Of a DNA stretch of 64,000 nucleotides, positions 1 through 9,141 are shown one piece after another. The position numbers were made by a program, and so were the translations under genes. Source of the stretch: JAICMB01 sp035295125 (GTDB lineage Bacteria > Acidobacteriota > Terriglobia > Bryobacterales > Bryobacteraceae). Numbering within the stretch: position 1 is the first letter of the stretch; every line of letters begins with the position of its first letter. Location of the stretch: positions 157,904 through 221,903 of the forward strand of contig DATGJP010000075.1 in assembly GCA_035295125.1 (NCBI GenBank), given 5' to 3'. The notes under the pieces were generated by a model. That model searched no databases, was not told where the DNA came from, and was given only the letters and a program-made list of their open reading frames with translations.

Positions 1-3000
1 TATCCACCGAAAAGTCCCACTGCGCCAAACCCGGAGCCCGGAAGGCATCGCGCCCCAGGTTGCCCCATGGAGCGCTTGCGGGTGGAGTGGTAAACGTGTA
101 GCCTCCAAAGTAATTGTTCACGAGCGACGCCTTACTTTGGCTGATGCTGCTTCCCGAGACGTTGGGCCGTTGAAACGCCTGGCCGCGCCAATCCTGCGTC
201 AAACCAGTGACGTCGTTCGCGGCCGAGGGACTGTAGTAAACGTTGATCGGATTGCCGGTGTTGGCGGTAATGATGGAGTTGATTTCCCAGCCGCCGACGA
301 ACGAGTCCATTACCGGGTTCCACTGCGACCCGAATTGACGGCCGCGGCCAAAAGGAAGCTGGTACACAATGCTCGTCACGTTCATCAACTTCACGTCAAA
401 GCTGGTGGGACCGCGCTCTCCGGCGAGGTTATTAATGTTCTGCGGATTTGCAACCGAGTATCCGGCGAACGACTCCAGGGCCTGCTCCGAATTGCCCAGC
501 GCTTTCGACCAGGTGAACGAATTCAGGAAGTAGAGTCCGTAATCGAAACGGTGCTCCAGTCGCGCGGAAAAGCCGTTGTAGCTGTTGGACCCCGCGGGAT
601 CGATCCATGTGATCGGTCCAAAGGCCTGATCGGGACGCCGTGCCTGGACGCCCAGTGTCTGTCCCGGCTGGTTCGGAAAAGCTTGGTTGTAGTCCCCGAT
701 GATGGGCAGCCGCACACTGTGGTTTCCGTTGTAAGCCAATTCCAGGACCGTGTTCTTGAAGAGTTCGTGCTCAATGGAGAACAGCCAGTTCTGGATGTAC
801 GGCCAGCGCGTATTGGCGGGAATGTAGTCGATGTTGGTCGTGAGCGGATTAAAATTCGCGGAGCTGGCGATGTTGGTTGTGAATGCTTTCGTGGTAGTCA
901 GGAACGTCGACGGCACGGGGCCGCCCGCGGGAATCGACTGGTTGATAATGCCAAAGATCGCGGCCGGTGAATTGATGCCTTCCTCTCCGCTGCCTGGGCG
1001 ATTGAAGAACGAGTAACTGATTCCATAGCCGCCGCGAATGACCGTTTTCGGCATCACGGAGTACGCAAATCCAATTCGAGGGCCGAAGTCCTTGTAATCG
1101 GGATTCACGAGCGCGCGGTTGTAAAGGCTGCCGCTGCTTGCCTGAATCAACTTGTTGGTCGCCGGATTGAAGTTCGACCACAGGTTGTCGCGCTCCCAAA
1201 GAGGAGTTGCGAATTCCCAGCGCAGGCCAAGGTTCAGGGTCAGTTTGCTCGTGACACGATAGTCATCCTGGACGAACAGCGAGTGGACGTGCTGGCGTGT
1301 GTTGGTCACCAGGTCGTTGCTGAGCTGAATGACGCTGGGCAGACCAAAAATGAAATCCGCCAGGTTGTAACTGGTGGTGTCCGCGGCGATGCTGCAACCG
1401 CTGGGCTGGCCTAACTGGGCGCACGTGGGTTTACTGAACTGCCCGGAGTAAGTGTTCGCGCCGTACAGCGGATTGACGTCCAGAACCTCGGTACGGATGG
1501 CCACGAACTCATAACCGGCCTTGAGAGAGTGCCGTCCCTTGATCCACGAATAAGTGAACTTGGGGTTGAACGAAGTTGGATTCTGGAACTGGGGGTTCGT
1601 ACCCTGGCGGCCGAACTGCGAAAACCCGCTGACCGATTGTGTGTTTAGACCGCCGGTCAGGCTCGGGGTCGTGGGCAGTCCGGTAATTCCGTAAAGTGAT
1701 TCCATGCTGGGGCCGCCCAGGAGCGGAGGCTGTTTGCCGCCGAGGACGTGCGTGAATCCGAAGCGGGCTTCCAGCAACTGGTTCGGCGTTACGGTCCAGG
1801 TATAACCGGTCGCGGCCTGCTGCTGAATGGCGTGAATGAAGCCGTTGCCCGCTCCTCCGGACGGACCGGGCAGGTCCGGTTGATAGTACTGAATATCTTT
1901 GCGCTGGCTGAAGCGCAGAAATGAGCTCATCTTGTCGCTGATCTGATAGTCGAGTTTCGCGTCGTACTTGTCGCTGTAATCGCGAATCAACAGCAGAGCT
2001 TCGTAGTTGTTTGACCGCCCGGCGCCGTTCGGAGCCGGCAGGTTGGAGAGTACCGTCTGGGCAAAGGGGCTGAGCGGGAGCGGCGTGTTGGCTGGATAAA
2101 CTGTGCCGGTGAGCGGATTGACCACCGGCACCGGAAGGACACCGCCGCGGTCGTTCATAGTGGGAATGGAATCGAAGTTGGCGTAACGCTGCAACTGACG
2201 GAAGCCTTCATAGTCCGCAAAGAAGAATAGCTTGTTCCTGATCAATGGCCCGCCGAACGAAGCGCCAAACTGGTTGCGCTGCAGCGTTGGTTTCACTCCT
2301 CCCGGCGGCTGGAAGAAGCCCACGGCGTTGAGATCGGTGTTGCGCAGAAACTCCCATGCGGAGCCGTGAAACTGGTTGGTCCCCGCACGCAGTGCTGCAT
2401 TGATCACGCCGCCGCCCACGCGTCCATATTCCGCGCTGAAGTTGCTGGTGAGCACTTTGAACTCGGCGATCGCATCGGGCGACGGTTGCACAACCTGGCT
2501 GGAGTACCCCTGGTTGCTCGGCGAATAGGCATTGTTGTCGAGACCGTCCAGAAGGAAGTTGTTGTAAGTGCTCCGCATTCCGTTGATATTCACCGCGCCC
2601 TCGCGCGGCGTGCCGCTAGGACTGAAAAGAACCGCCATCGGCGAGCGGTGGACGTTCGTCGAAAGCAGGGCCAGGTCGGAGTAATTGCGTCCATTCAAGG
2701 GAAGCTCCGCCACCTGCTGAGTATTGACCACCTGGCTGTGCTCGCTGGAATCGGTTTGCAGAGCCGATGCGACACCGGTCACCTCGACGGTTTCCGTCAC
2801 CGATCCCACCTGCAGCGTGGCATCCACGCGCTGGCGGGCATTGACGTTTACCATTACATCCGTGGTTGTGAATTTCGAGAAACCGGACGCTTCCACGGTG
2901 ATCGTGTAGCGGCCTACTTTTACGTTAAAGAAATCGTAGTTCCCGTTATCGTCAGTCGTCGTCTTCGACTCGATGCCGGTGTCTGGTTGTAAGAGTGTGA

Positions 3001-3133
3001 CCTTGGCTCTTGGCACGGCCGAACCACTGTTATCGCGGACCGTGCCGAGCACCTCGGCAGTTTCGAATTGCGCGAAGACCGGATGTGCAAGCAGGAACAA
3101 TCCGGGCAGTATAATCCTCGTTAGCGTCTTCAT
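1..3133 (-). CDS. Oar-like TonB-dependent receptor, C-terminus outside the window
   Basis: Outer-membrane receptor of the Oar/carboxypeptidase-regulatory type; substrate unknown. The frame is open from an ATG at 3133 (AGGA five bases upstream) to the window edge, about 1044 codons without a stop, so the end of the barrel is missing here. Reading the minus strand gives a signal peptide ending HPVFAQ (residue 22), a regulatory beta-sandwich at about 28-112 (VLGTVRDNSGSAVP), a plug with LPLNGRNYSDL (144 on) and NFLLDGLDNN, then a long barrel with repeated aromatic strands and NLGLRWEF. It is divergent from a second receptor of the same type. Plus-strand open frames across this span are antisense shadows. 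Confidence 0.88.
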   Translation of the reverse strand, partial: MKTLTRIILPGLFLLAHPVFAQFETAEVLGTVRDNSGSAVPRAKVTLLQPDTGIESKTTTDDNGNYDFFNVKVGRYTITVEASGFSKFTTTDVMVNVNARQRVDATLQVGSVTETVEVTGVASALQTDSSEHSQVVNTQQVAELPLNGRNYSDLALLSTNVHRSPMAVLFSPSGTPREGAVNINGMRSTYNNFLLDGLDNNAYSPSNQGYSSQVVQPSPDAIAEFKVLTSNFSAEYGRVGGGVINAALRAGTNQFHGSAWEFLRNTDLNAVGFFQPPGGVKPTLQRNQFGASFGGPLIRNKLFFFADYEGFRQLQRYANFDSIPTMNDRGGVLPVPVVNPLTGTVYPANTPLPLSPFAQTVLSNLPAPNGAGRSNNYEALLLIRDYSDKYDAKLDYQISDKMSSFLRFSQRKDIQYYQPDLPGPSGGAGNGFIHAIQQQAATGYTWTVTPNQLLEARFGFTHVLGGKQPPLLGGPSMESLYGITGLPTTPSLTGGLNTQSVSGFSQFGRQGTNPQFQNPTSFNPKFTYSWIKGRHSLKAGYEFVAIRTEVLDVNPLYGANTYSGQFSKPTCAQLGQPSGCSIAADTTSYNLADFIFGLPSVIQLSNDLVTNTRQHVHSLFVQDDYRVTSKLTLNLGLRWEFATPLWERDNLWSNFNPATNKLIQASSGSLYNRALVNPDYKDFGPRIGFAYSVMPKTVIRGGYGISYSFFNRPGSGEEGINSPAAIFGIINQSIPAGGPVPSTFLTTTKAFTTNIASSANFNPLTTNIDYIPANTRWPYIQNWLFSIEHELFKNTVLELAYNGNHSVRLPIIGDYNQAFPNQPGQTLGVQARRPDQAFGPITWIDPAGSNSYNGFSARLEHRFDYGLYFLNSFTWSKALGNSEQALESFAGYSVANPQNINNLAGERGPTSFDVKLMNVTSIVYQLPFGRGRQFGSQWNPVMDSFVGGWEINSIITANTGNPINVYYSPSAANDVTGLTQDWRGQAFQRPNVSGSSISQSKASLVNNYFGGYTFTTPPASAPWGNLGRDAFRAPGLAQWDFSVD

Positions 3134-3226
3134 TGATCCTAACCTCTACAGATGATCGCAACCGTTCGTTACACCTTAATGACTGGGATCCAAATGCAGC
3201 GGCCGTGGTCTGATCGCCGGTCGCCT

Positions 3227-3297
3227 GGCGCATGCGTTTTCGCCTGCGCGTTCCCGGTGAGACCCAAAGACAGGCGAAACAGCCTGCGCCGCCATTC
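3227..3297. repeat. Family A palindromic intergenic repeat, copy 1
   Basis: Two inverted half-copies, GGCGCATGCGTTTTCGCCTG and the complement of GGCGCAGGCTGTTTCGCCTG, flank a CCGGTGAGACCCAAAG centre. It lies between the divergent receptors and is related to the copies near 6.6, 21.0, 26.8, 43.4, 51.7 and 58.5 kb. An ATG inside it at 3232 is in frame with the downstream receptor but is unlikely to be its start. Confidence 0.7.
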
Positions 3298-3327
3298 GAC
3301 TTCCAACCCCACGCGGAGTTTTCAACA

Positions 3328-6210
3328 GTGCCTTTAGTGCCTTCATTCAGGGAAATTCTGACCTTCCTTCTGCTAGTCCCTTCATCGCTTTTTGCGCAGA
3401 CCGCCGGGGTGCGCGGCCAGGTCGCGGATGAGAGCGGCGCCATCATTCCGAACGCGAAGGTTGTTCTGAGCGGACCTTCGGGCATCGCAAAGACCACGAT
3501 GACCGATCTCACCGGCACTTATTCCTTCACCGGGCTTGCGCCGGGAAACTATGCGCTACAGGCTTCCGCGCCCGATCTCGTCCAAGCCCAGCCCGCGAAA
3601 ACAACACTCAATTCGAGCTTGCGCACGGTAAACCTTGTGTTGAAAGTGGCCGAGAGAACCGACAAGGTCACAGTTGCCGAAGCATCCACACCGACGCTCA
3701 GTACAGACTCCACCAGCAATGCCAGTGCGGTGGTATTGCGAGGCGAGGACCTGGATGCGCTGTCGGACGATCCCGACGACCTCGCTTCCGATTTGCAAGC
3801 TCTGGCGGGGCCGTCCGCCGGCCCGAGCGGGGGCTCCATTTTCGTCGATGGTTTCAGCGGAGGACAACTCCCCCCGAAAGAATCGATCCGCGAGATCCGC
3901 ATCAATCAGAATCCGTTTTCACCTGAATACGACAAACTCGGCTACGGCAAAATCGAGATCTTCACTAAGCCGGGTTCCGACAAGTATCGCGGCAATGCGA
4001 ACTGGAACTTCGCAAACGATTTCTGGAACACGCGCAATCCCTATTCCCCTCAGAAGGCTCCGTTCCTGCTGAACGAGTTCGAGGGTAATGCCGGTGGGCC
4101 TCTGACGAAGAAGTCTTCGTTCACTGTCGACGCGCAACGCAACATGGTTGACAACGGTTCGATCACGAACGTAGTCCCCGCGACGCTCGCTAGCGTAATC
4201 ACGACACCCGGCCGCTACACGAACATCAGCCCTCGAATCGACTACCAGCTCAGTGAAAATCAGACGCTGATGTTTCGTTATGGTTTCACACATTCCGACG
4301 TGCGCGATAACGGCATCGGGGGGTTCGACCTGATTTCGCGCGGCTATCATTCACAATTCACGAATCAGACGGTGCAGGCCGCCGATACCCTTCTGATAGG
4401 CACAGCCGTCAACGAGACGCGATTTCAGTTCTTCCGGAGTGCTTCGCAAAGCCTTGCAAACAGCTTGAGCCCTGCCGTCCTGGTGCTGCAGTCATTCAAC
4501 GGCGGTGGTTCACAGCTTGGCAACTCCTACGACACACAGAACAGCTTCGAGCTGCAGAATTATACTTCCGTGGTGCGCGGCTCACATTCCTGGAAATTTG
4601 GCGTCAGGCTAAGGGCTCAGACCGATGACAGCGTGTCGCCGCAGAATTTCAATGGCGCGTTCACGTTTGCGGGCGGCGTGGTGGGATCGACGGTAATCAG
4701 CTCCATCGACCGCTACAATCGCACGTTGCAGTACCAAAGCATGGGTTTCACGCCGGCGCAGATCCGCGCGCTCGGCGGCGGTGCGACACAATTCACCTTG
4801 AGCACCGGCATTCCGGAAACCAAAGTTAACTTTATGGACGCCGGTTTGTTCGTGGGCGACGAATGGCGTCTTCGGCCAAACCTCACACTGAACCTAGGCC
4901 TGCGCTACGAGACGCAGACCAATATTCACGACTGGCGCGATTTAGCTCCGCGTCTGGCCTTCGCCTGGGCCCCGCGAGGCGGCCAAAAAGGCGGCCGCGC
5001 CAAAACCGTCCTGCGCGCCGGCTTTGGCATGTTTTACGACCGCTTTCCTCTCGCCGACACGCTCCTAGCGGCACGATACAACGGCCTCGTGCAGCAGCAA
5101 TACGTCATTCCGAATCCGGACTTCTTCCCCAGTCTGCCGACTCCGGCCATGCTGGCTGGTTTCCAATCCACGCAGGCGGTGCAACTGGTGAGTTCAAACT
5201 TGCGTGCGCCATACATCATTCAATCCGCCGCGACACTGGAACACCAACTGTCCTCAACGATGACCATGGCCGTGACTTACACCAACTCTCATGGCGTGCA
5301 CCTCTTTCGGTCAGCCGATATCAATGCGCCTCTGCCTGGCACATACGATCCCAATATGCCGTCGAGCGGCGTCTTTCCGTTTGGCCACCCAGGCCCGATC
5401 GATCTCATGGAGTCTTCGGGAATTTACAACCAGAATCAACTGATCACCAACGTCAACGCGAAGCTAAATGCCGGTCTTTCGCTTTTCGGGTTTTACGTGT
5501 ACAACTATGCCCTGAGCAACACGGATGGCGTCAATACCTTTCCGGCCAATCCTTACAGCGCTGCGGGCGAGTATGGACCCGCATTCACGGATGTACATCA
5601 TCGCTTTACCGTCGGCGGATCAATCAATTTGAGATGGGCCATTCGAATCAGCCCGTTCGTGGTGGTGCAATCGGGCGCCCCTTTCGATGTCACGGCCGGC
5701 AACGATCTCTATGGCACGACACTATTCAATGGGCGTCCCGGCATAGCCACGAATCCCAGCAAGCCCGGCTTGATCGAGACCAGCTACGGTCTCCTCGATC
5801 CCAACCCGGCGCCGGGAGAGAAACTCGTGACGCGCAACTTCGGTCGGGGGCCTGGGCAAATCAGTATGAACCTTCGTCTGGCCAAAACCATCGGCTTCGG
5901 CGGTGAACGAGGAGGCTCCTCCGGCAATCAGTCGCGGCCCAGCGGTGTCGCCAACGCTGCGGCGGCGGCCACAGGGCGGGGATTGGGCGGCCTCATCGGC
6001 AGTCCGTCCACATCACACCGGTTTAATCTCAGTTTTGGGCTATCGATCCGCAATCTGCTGAACCACACTAACGCGGGCCCGATCATCGGCAATATCACCT
6101 CGCCGTATTTCGGCTTCGCGAACCAGGTTGCCGGCGGGACTAACGGCGAAGGGTTCTACGAAACGGCGAATAACCGGCGGCTCGAGTCGCAAATCCGGTT
6201 TACGTTCTGA
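3328..6210 (+). CDS. Oar-like TonB-dependent receptor
   Basis: A 960-residue outer-membrane receptor; ligand unknown. I start it at GTG 3328, which has GGAG nine bases upstream and places a signal peptide (LLLVPSSLFAQ, cleavage near residue 24) at the N-terminus. The in-frame ATG at 3232 would add 32 residues encoded by an intergenic repeat. A regulatory beta-sandwich (VRGQVADESGAIIPNAKVVL) is followed by a plug containing GGSIFVDGFSGG and KIEIFTKPGSDKYRG, then a barrel ending in IRFTF, the aromatic C-terminus expected of a barrel protein. It shares domain order with the divergent receptor but little sequence, so a recent duplication is unlikely. Confidence 0.88.
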   Translation: MPLVPSFREILTFLLLVPSSLFAQTAGVRGQVADESGAIIPNAKVVLSGPSGIAKTTMTDLTGTYSFTGLAPGNYALQASAPDLVQAQPAKTTLNSSLRTVNLVLKVAERTDKVTVAEASTPTLSTDSTSNASAVVLRGEDLDALSDDPDDLASDLQALAGPSAGPSGGSIFVDGFSGGQLPPKESIREIRINQNPFSPEYDKLGYGKIEIFTKPGSDKYRGNANWNFANDFWNTRNPYSPQKAPFLLNEFEGNAGGPLTKKSSFTVDAQRNMVDNGSITNVVPATLASVITTPGRYTNISPRIDYQLSENQTLMFRYGFTHSDVRDNGIGGFDLISRGYHSQFTNQTVQAADTLLIGTAVNETRFQFFRSASQSLANSLSPAVLVLQSFNGGGSQLGNSYDTQNSFELQNYTSVVRGSHSWKFGVRLRAQTDDSVSPQNFNGAFTFAGGVVGSTVISSIDRYNRTLQYQSMGFTPAQIRALGGGATQFTLSTGIPETKVNFMDAGLFVGDEWRLRPNLTLNLGLRYETQTNIHDWRDLAPRLAFAWAPRGGQKGGRAKTVLRAGFGMFYDRFPLADTLLAARYNGLVQQQYVIPNPDFFPSLPTPAMLAGFQSTQAVQLVSSNLRAPYIIQSAATLEHQLSSTMTMAVTYTNSHGVHLFRSADINAPLPGTYDPNMPSSGVFPFGHPGPIDLMESSGIYNQNQLITNVNAKLNAGLSLFGFYVYNYALSNTDGVNTFPANPYSAAGEYGPAFTDVHHRFTVGGSINLRWAIRISPFVVVQSGAPFDVTAGNDLYGTTLFNGRPGIATNPSKPGLIETSYGLLDPNPAPGEKLVTRNFGRGPGQISMNLRLAKTIGFGGERGGSSGNQSRPSGVANAAAAATGRGLGGLIGSPSTSHRFNLSFGLSIRNLLNHTNAGPIIGNITSPYFGFANQVAGGTNGEGFYETANNRRLESQIRFTF

Positions 6211-6219
6211 TTCGATCGC

Positions 6220-6468
6220 CTACTTCGAAAAATAGGACACCACGCGCTCCAGAGATGACGGCTCATGGTCGGCGCCATCGAGCTTTCCGATCATGTGCCG
6301 CAGCGTGAAACTGAGCGTAAGCCATGCCAGCAGCGCCCCGATGAGGATTTTCACGGTTCTGAGGTTTCCAGGCTTGGTGACTTGCGCCCGATTCCTGGAC
6401 TGGTTTTGATACCGCATATACAGAACCCCGAAACATAAGGCCACTCCCAACACGGTAATGAGTTGCAT
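6220..6468 (-). CDS. Small two-helix membrane protein of unknown function
   Basis: An 82-residue protein with two hydrophobic segments, one at the N-terminus (LITVLGVALCFGVLYM) and one at about 45-60 (ILIGALLAWLTLSF), joined by a basic loop. I do not recognise a family. The start at 6468 is preferred over an ATG seven codons upstream because GGTGG sits seven bases before it and the protein then begins directly with the first helix. It is convergent with the receptor gene, whose stop is ten bases away. Confidence 0.5.
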   Translation of the reverse strand: MQLITVLGVALCFGVLYMRYQNQSRNRAQVTKPGNLRTVKILIGALLAWLTLSFTLRHMIGKLDGADHEPSSLERVVSYFSK

Positions 6469-6587
6469 GGCAATCCCACCCGGATTCATCGTCCGTTATC
6501 GAACGATCCTCCAGGACCTAAACAGTCCGTGGCAGAAGTCGGGCGGGCTGAATGCCTGCCCCCCTTGGCTCGCAACCTGTTGAGCCG

Positions 6588-6622
6588 TAAGGGTGGCGCA
6601 GGCGGTTTCGCCTGCGCATGCC
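6588..6622. repeat. Family A palindromic intergenic repeat, copy 2
   Basis: AAGGGTGGCGCAGGCGGTTT followed by CGCCTGCGC forms a GCAGGCG/CGCCTGC hairpin. It sits in the 280-base gap between the small membrane protein and the GNAT gene. The rest of that gap shows no gene. Confidence 0.65.
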
Positions 6623-6750
6623 GCTCTCAAAGACTTCTGCTACGGGCTGCGAAGGGTATTTGTGCTGGAGCTTTCAGGAATTTTTGCGCGCCGCGAATAT
6701 GCTGACGTTGCGGAAGCCACTAGTTCTTCGTGTATCTTTTCAACAATTCC

Positions 6751-7620
6751 CTAGAAAAGAATCGATGGCAGCCAGGCCCCGGCGGGCTCGCTGTAAAGGC
6801 CAACGCTCATTAGCGTCAACGGCTGCACGATTCGCAACCCATTGGCCAGACACCACTGAAAGAGGCTACTGTTCCGGCTGGGCACCAGAATGCCAGGTCC
6901 GCCAAACGACTCTGCCGACGCGATCAGCGCCTGCAGGTCCGGATTGGTCTCAGCCGTAGCATGGCCAAAAAAAGCTAGAGACGAAGCATAGCCGGTGATT
7001 CGACCCGCCCGCTCGACCACCAGCGCAGAATCCTGTCCGATTGATGCCGCCAGGTCCCCACCGCGGTCAAAACCATGTACGCGGCGAGACAAGTCGTTAC
7101 AGGCGTCTATGTCTTCCGCGTTGGCGGGACGCACCGTGCAACCCGGAATCTCGCGTTGCTGCGTGCGGCCCTGCATACACGAGAGCAATTCGCGAATCTC
7201 GAAACCAAGTCGCGCGTAAAGTGATAGCGACCGATTATGGAAGGTCGCCTGTACCAGACGGATGCCGGCGGCGCTACGCTCCGAAGCGCGCTGCATCACC
7301 GCTTCCATCAATTGACGGCCCACCCGTCGATTCTGGACCGCTGGATTCACCGTAATCGGCCCAATGCCGGCTATGATGGCCCGTTCGTCCATGCAATTGC
7401 TCCCCAAGATCCGGCCTTCTTCTTCGGCAACCACGCAATACAATCCCGGACTGGAAAACATCATAGTGAGGAGCCCCACCGCAACCTCCACGGACGGGAA
7501 GTCGGGCGGAAAGGAATGGGCCCGGTTAATGTTACTGAAGGCGTCGAAGCAGATCTGTCCACAGAGCGGCGCGTCTTCTGGCTGGGCTTGCCGGATGGTT
7601 AGGGCGGGGTGTTGTGTCAC
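6751..7620 (-). CDS. Tandem GNAT N-acetyltransferase
   Basis: A predicted acetyl-CoA-dependent N-acetyltransferase of 289 residues; acceptor unknown. The N-terminal half (about 5-150) is a full GNAT fold with the acetyl-CoA loop NRRVGRQLMEAV and the typical FHNRSLSLYARLGFE strand. The C-terminal half restarts as a second GNAT-like domain (CTVRPANAEDIDACNDLSR) without a clear acetyl-CoA loop, so it may be structural. The open frame runs 56 codons further upstream, but similarity to GNAT proteins begins just after GTG 7620, which I take as start. A divergent GNAT gene begins 60 bases away. Confidence 0.78.
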   Translation of the reverse strand: MTQHPALTIRQAQPEDAPLCGQICFDAFSNINRAHSFPPDFPSVEVAVGLLTMMFSSPGLYCVVAEEEGRILGSNCMDERAIIAGIGPITVNPAVQNRRVGRQLMEAVMQRASERSAAGIRLVQATFHNRSLSLYARLGFEIRELLSCMQGRTQQREIPGCTVRPANAEDIDACNDLSRRVHGFDRGGDLAASIGQDSALVVERAGRITGYASSLAFFGHATAETNPDLQALIASAESFGGPGILVPSRNSSLFQWCLANGLRIVQPLTLMSVGLYSEPAGAWLPSILF

Positions 7621-7680
7621 GATTCGTCTTCGGCGATTATAGCGGAGTAGCCTGGTGCATCCGCTACCATATCGAGACAC

Positions 7681-8205
7681 ATGAAGATCCGCGAACTCGG
7701 CCCCGAGGACGCTGAAAAGTACTGGAACGTCAGACTCGAAGCCTTGGAAACGGAGCCGTTTGCCTTTGGGAAAGCCGCGGAGGAACACCGCGCGGTATCC
7801 GTAGTGGAAACCGCCGCCCGGCTTGCAAGCTTTCCGGAGAATAAGTTCACCCTGGGCGCTTTCGAGGGCGATGAATTGATCGGTACGGCAACATTCATCC
7901 GCGAGTCAGGACTCAAAGAGCGTCATAAGGGCCGAGTTTATGGCGTGTTCGTAATCGGCTCGCAACGAGGCAAAGGCGTCGGGAAGGCACTCATGTCGGA
8001 ACTGCTGGATAAAGCAGGGGCGTTCACCGGCCTCGAGCAGATCCTGATTTCCGTGGCGACCCGCCAGGAGGCTGCCACCGGGCTTTACCGGTCCTGCGGG
8101 TTCGAACCCTACGGAACGGAACCTCGGGCGCTGAAGATCGGTTCGGAGTACGTCGACGAGCAGCATATGATTCTAAGGGTGGCGCCTGCCGTCATTCACC
8201 GGTGA
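7681..8205 (+). CDS. GNAT family N-acetyltransferase
   Basis: A 174-residue single-domain acetyltransferase of the RimI-like type, acceptor unknown. It opens with the canonical MKIRELGPEDAEKYWNVRLE, and the acetyl-CoA pyrophosphate loop GSQRGKGVGKALM is intact near residue 100. LYRSCGFEPYGTEPRAL matches the C-terminal motif B region. It is divergent from the tandem GNAT gene and lies 60 bases upstream of the LiaF-like signalling operon, but nothing shows that it belongs to it. Confidence 0.85.
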   Translation: MKIRELGPEDAEKYWNVRLEALETEPFAFGKAAEEHRAVSVVETAARLASFPENKFTLGAFEGDELIGTATFIRESGLKERHKGRVYGVFVIGSQRGKGVGKALMSELLDKAGAFTGLEQILISVATRQEAATGLYRSCGFEPYGTEPRALKIGSEYVDEQHMILRVAPAVIHR

Positions 8206-8265
8206 ACCGGGGGTGTTTGCCGATTCCCCATCGAATCAGGGGGTTGGCACTGCTAACCTCAGACC

Positions 8266-9126
8266 ATGGATAGATGGGAATACAAAATGCAGCGCCAGCA
8301 GGAACGCTGGGACCGGAGGCAGGCACGCTGGGCAGCGCGGGCGAACCGACGGCATAGTCACGTGCCGGGCGCTGTATTTGGACTCATCATCGTCGTCGTT
8401 GGGGTGCTCTTCCTGCTCGACAACCTCGGAATTATCTATTATCGCGACTACCTGCCTTACTGGCCGGTTATCCTGGTCGTGTTCGGAATCGCGCGCGTGG
8501 CGGACTCCTGCGGGCCCAGCGGCATCATTTGGGGGGCCATGCTGGCGGGGATCGGTGGGCTGCTCCTGGTGAATAACCTTGGTATTTTCTCCATGGACTG
8601 GCATATGTTCTGGCCGGTGCTCGTAATCGGCTGGGGTCTCCTGATTCTGTTTCGTAATATGGAGCGCCGCCGACAGATAGAAGCAGGGATACCCGGGCCG
8701 CCGCCGAACATGGGGAGCGCGCCTGGGCCAGGCGGTCCAAGGCCGACCGGTGCGGGGCCGACCGGTCCAGGCACCGGCACTCACGGGAAAGGTCTCGGGC
8801 CATGGGCCATATTCAGTGAGGGCGTCGGCAGAGTTGACGACAAGGCCTTTAAGGGAACCGAAGTGGCGGCGATCTTCGGCGGATATAAGTTGGACCTTCG
8901 TGAGGCAGTGATGGCAGGCGAGCAGGCGGTGGTGGATGTAAACGCGGTATTCGGCGGTGTCGAGATCCGCATTCCGGACACCTGGGTTGTCGATCTGCGT
9001 GGAATCGGTGTCTTCGGTGGCTTCGACGACAAGACTCGCCCACCAAGAATCGATCCTAACGGCAAATCCCAGAAGCTTGTCATCACAGGGTATGCGGTAT
9101 TCGGCGGGGCCAAGATAGAAAACTAG
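8266..9126 (+). CDS. LiaF-like membrane protein (DUF5668 plus LiaF C-terminal domain)
   Basis: A 286-residue membrane protein. A basic, Arg/Gln-rich cytoplasmic head (1-32) precedes two helical hairpins with the DUF5668 pattern (GVLFLLDNLGII..YWPVILVVFG, then GGLLLVNNLGIF..FWPVLVIGWG). A Gly/Pro-rich linker follows at about 145-175. The C-terminal part is a beta-helix of VAAIFGGYKLDLREA, AVFGGVEIRIP and GVFGGFDDKT repeats, as in LiaF and cell-wall-active-antibiotic response proteins. LiaF proteins repress two-component systems that answer envelope stress. It lies 15 bases before a histidine kinase gene, which fits a sensor or inhibitor role; that role is inferred. Confidence 0.8.
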   Translation: MDRWEYKMQRQQERWDRRQARWAARANRRHSHVPGAVFGLIIVVVGVLFLLDNLGIIYYRDYLPYWPVILVVFGIARVADSCGPSGIIWGAMLAGIGGLLLVNNLGIFSMDWHMFWPVLVIGWGLLILFRNMERRRQIEAGIPGPPPNMGSAPGPGGPRPTGAGPTGPGTGTHGKGLGPWAIFSEGVGRVDDKAFKGTEVAAIFGGYKLDLREAVMAGEQAVVDVNAVFGGVEIRIPDTWVVDLRGIGVFGGFDDKTRPPRIDPNGKSQKLVITGYAVFGGAKIEN

Positions 9127-9141
9127 CCGTACCAGGCGGCC

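Noticed and set aside
137..970. 277-codon plus-strand open frame
   Set aside because: It is antisense to the first TonB receptor, whose minus-strand frame runs unbroken to the window edge and has clear barrel sequence. The plus-strand product shows no domain.
2366..2992. 208-codon plus-strand open frame
   Set aside because: Antisense to the plug and regulatory domain of the first receptor; it arises from high GC codon use.
4863..5906. 347-codon frame inside the second receptor
   Set aside because: Same-strand alternative frame; Arg/Ser-rich with no domain, while the receptor frame has strong barrel features.
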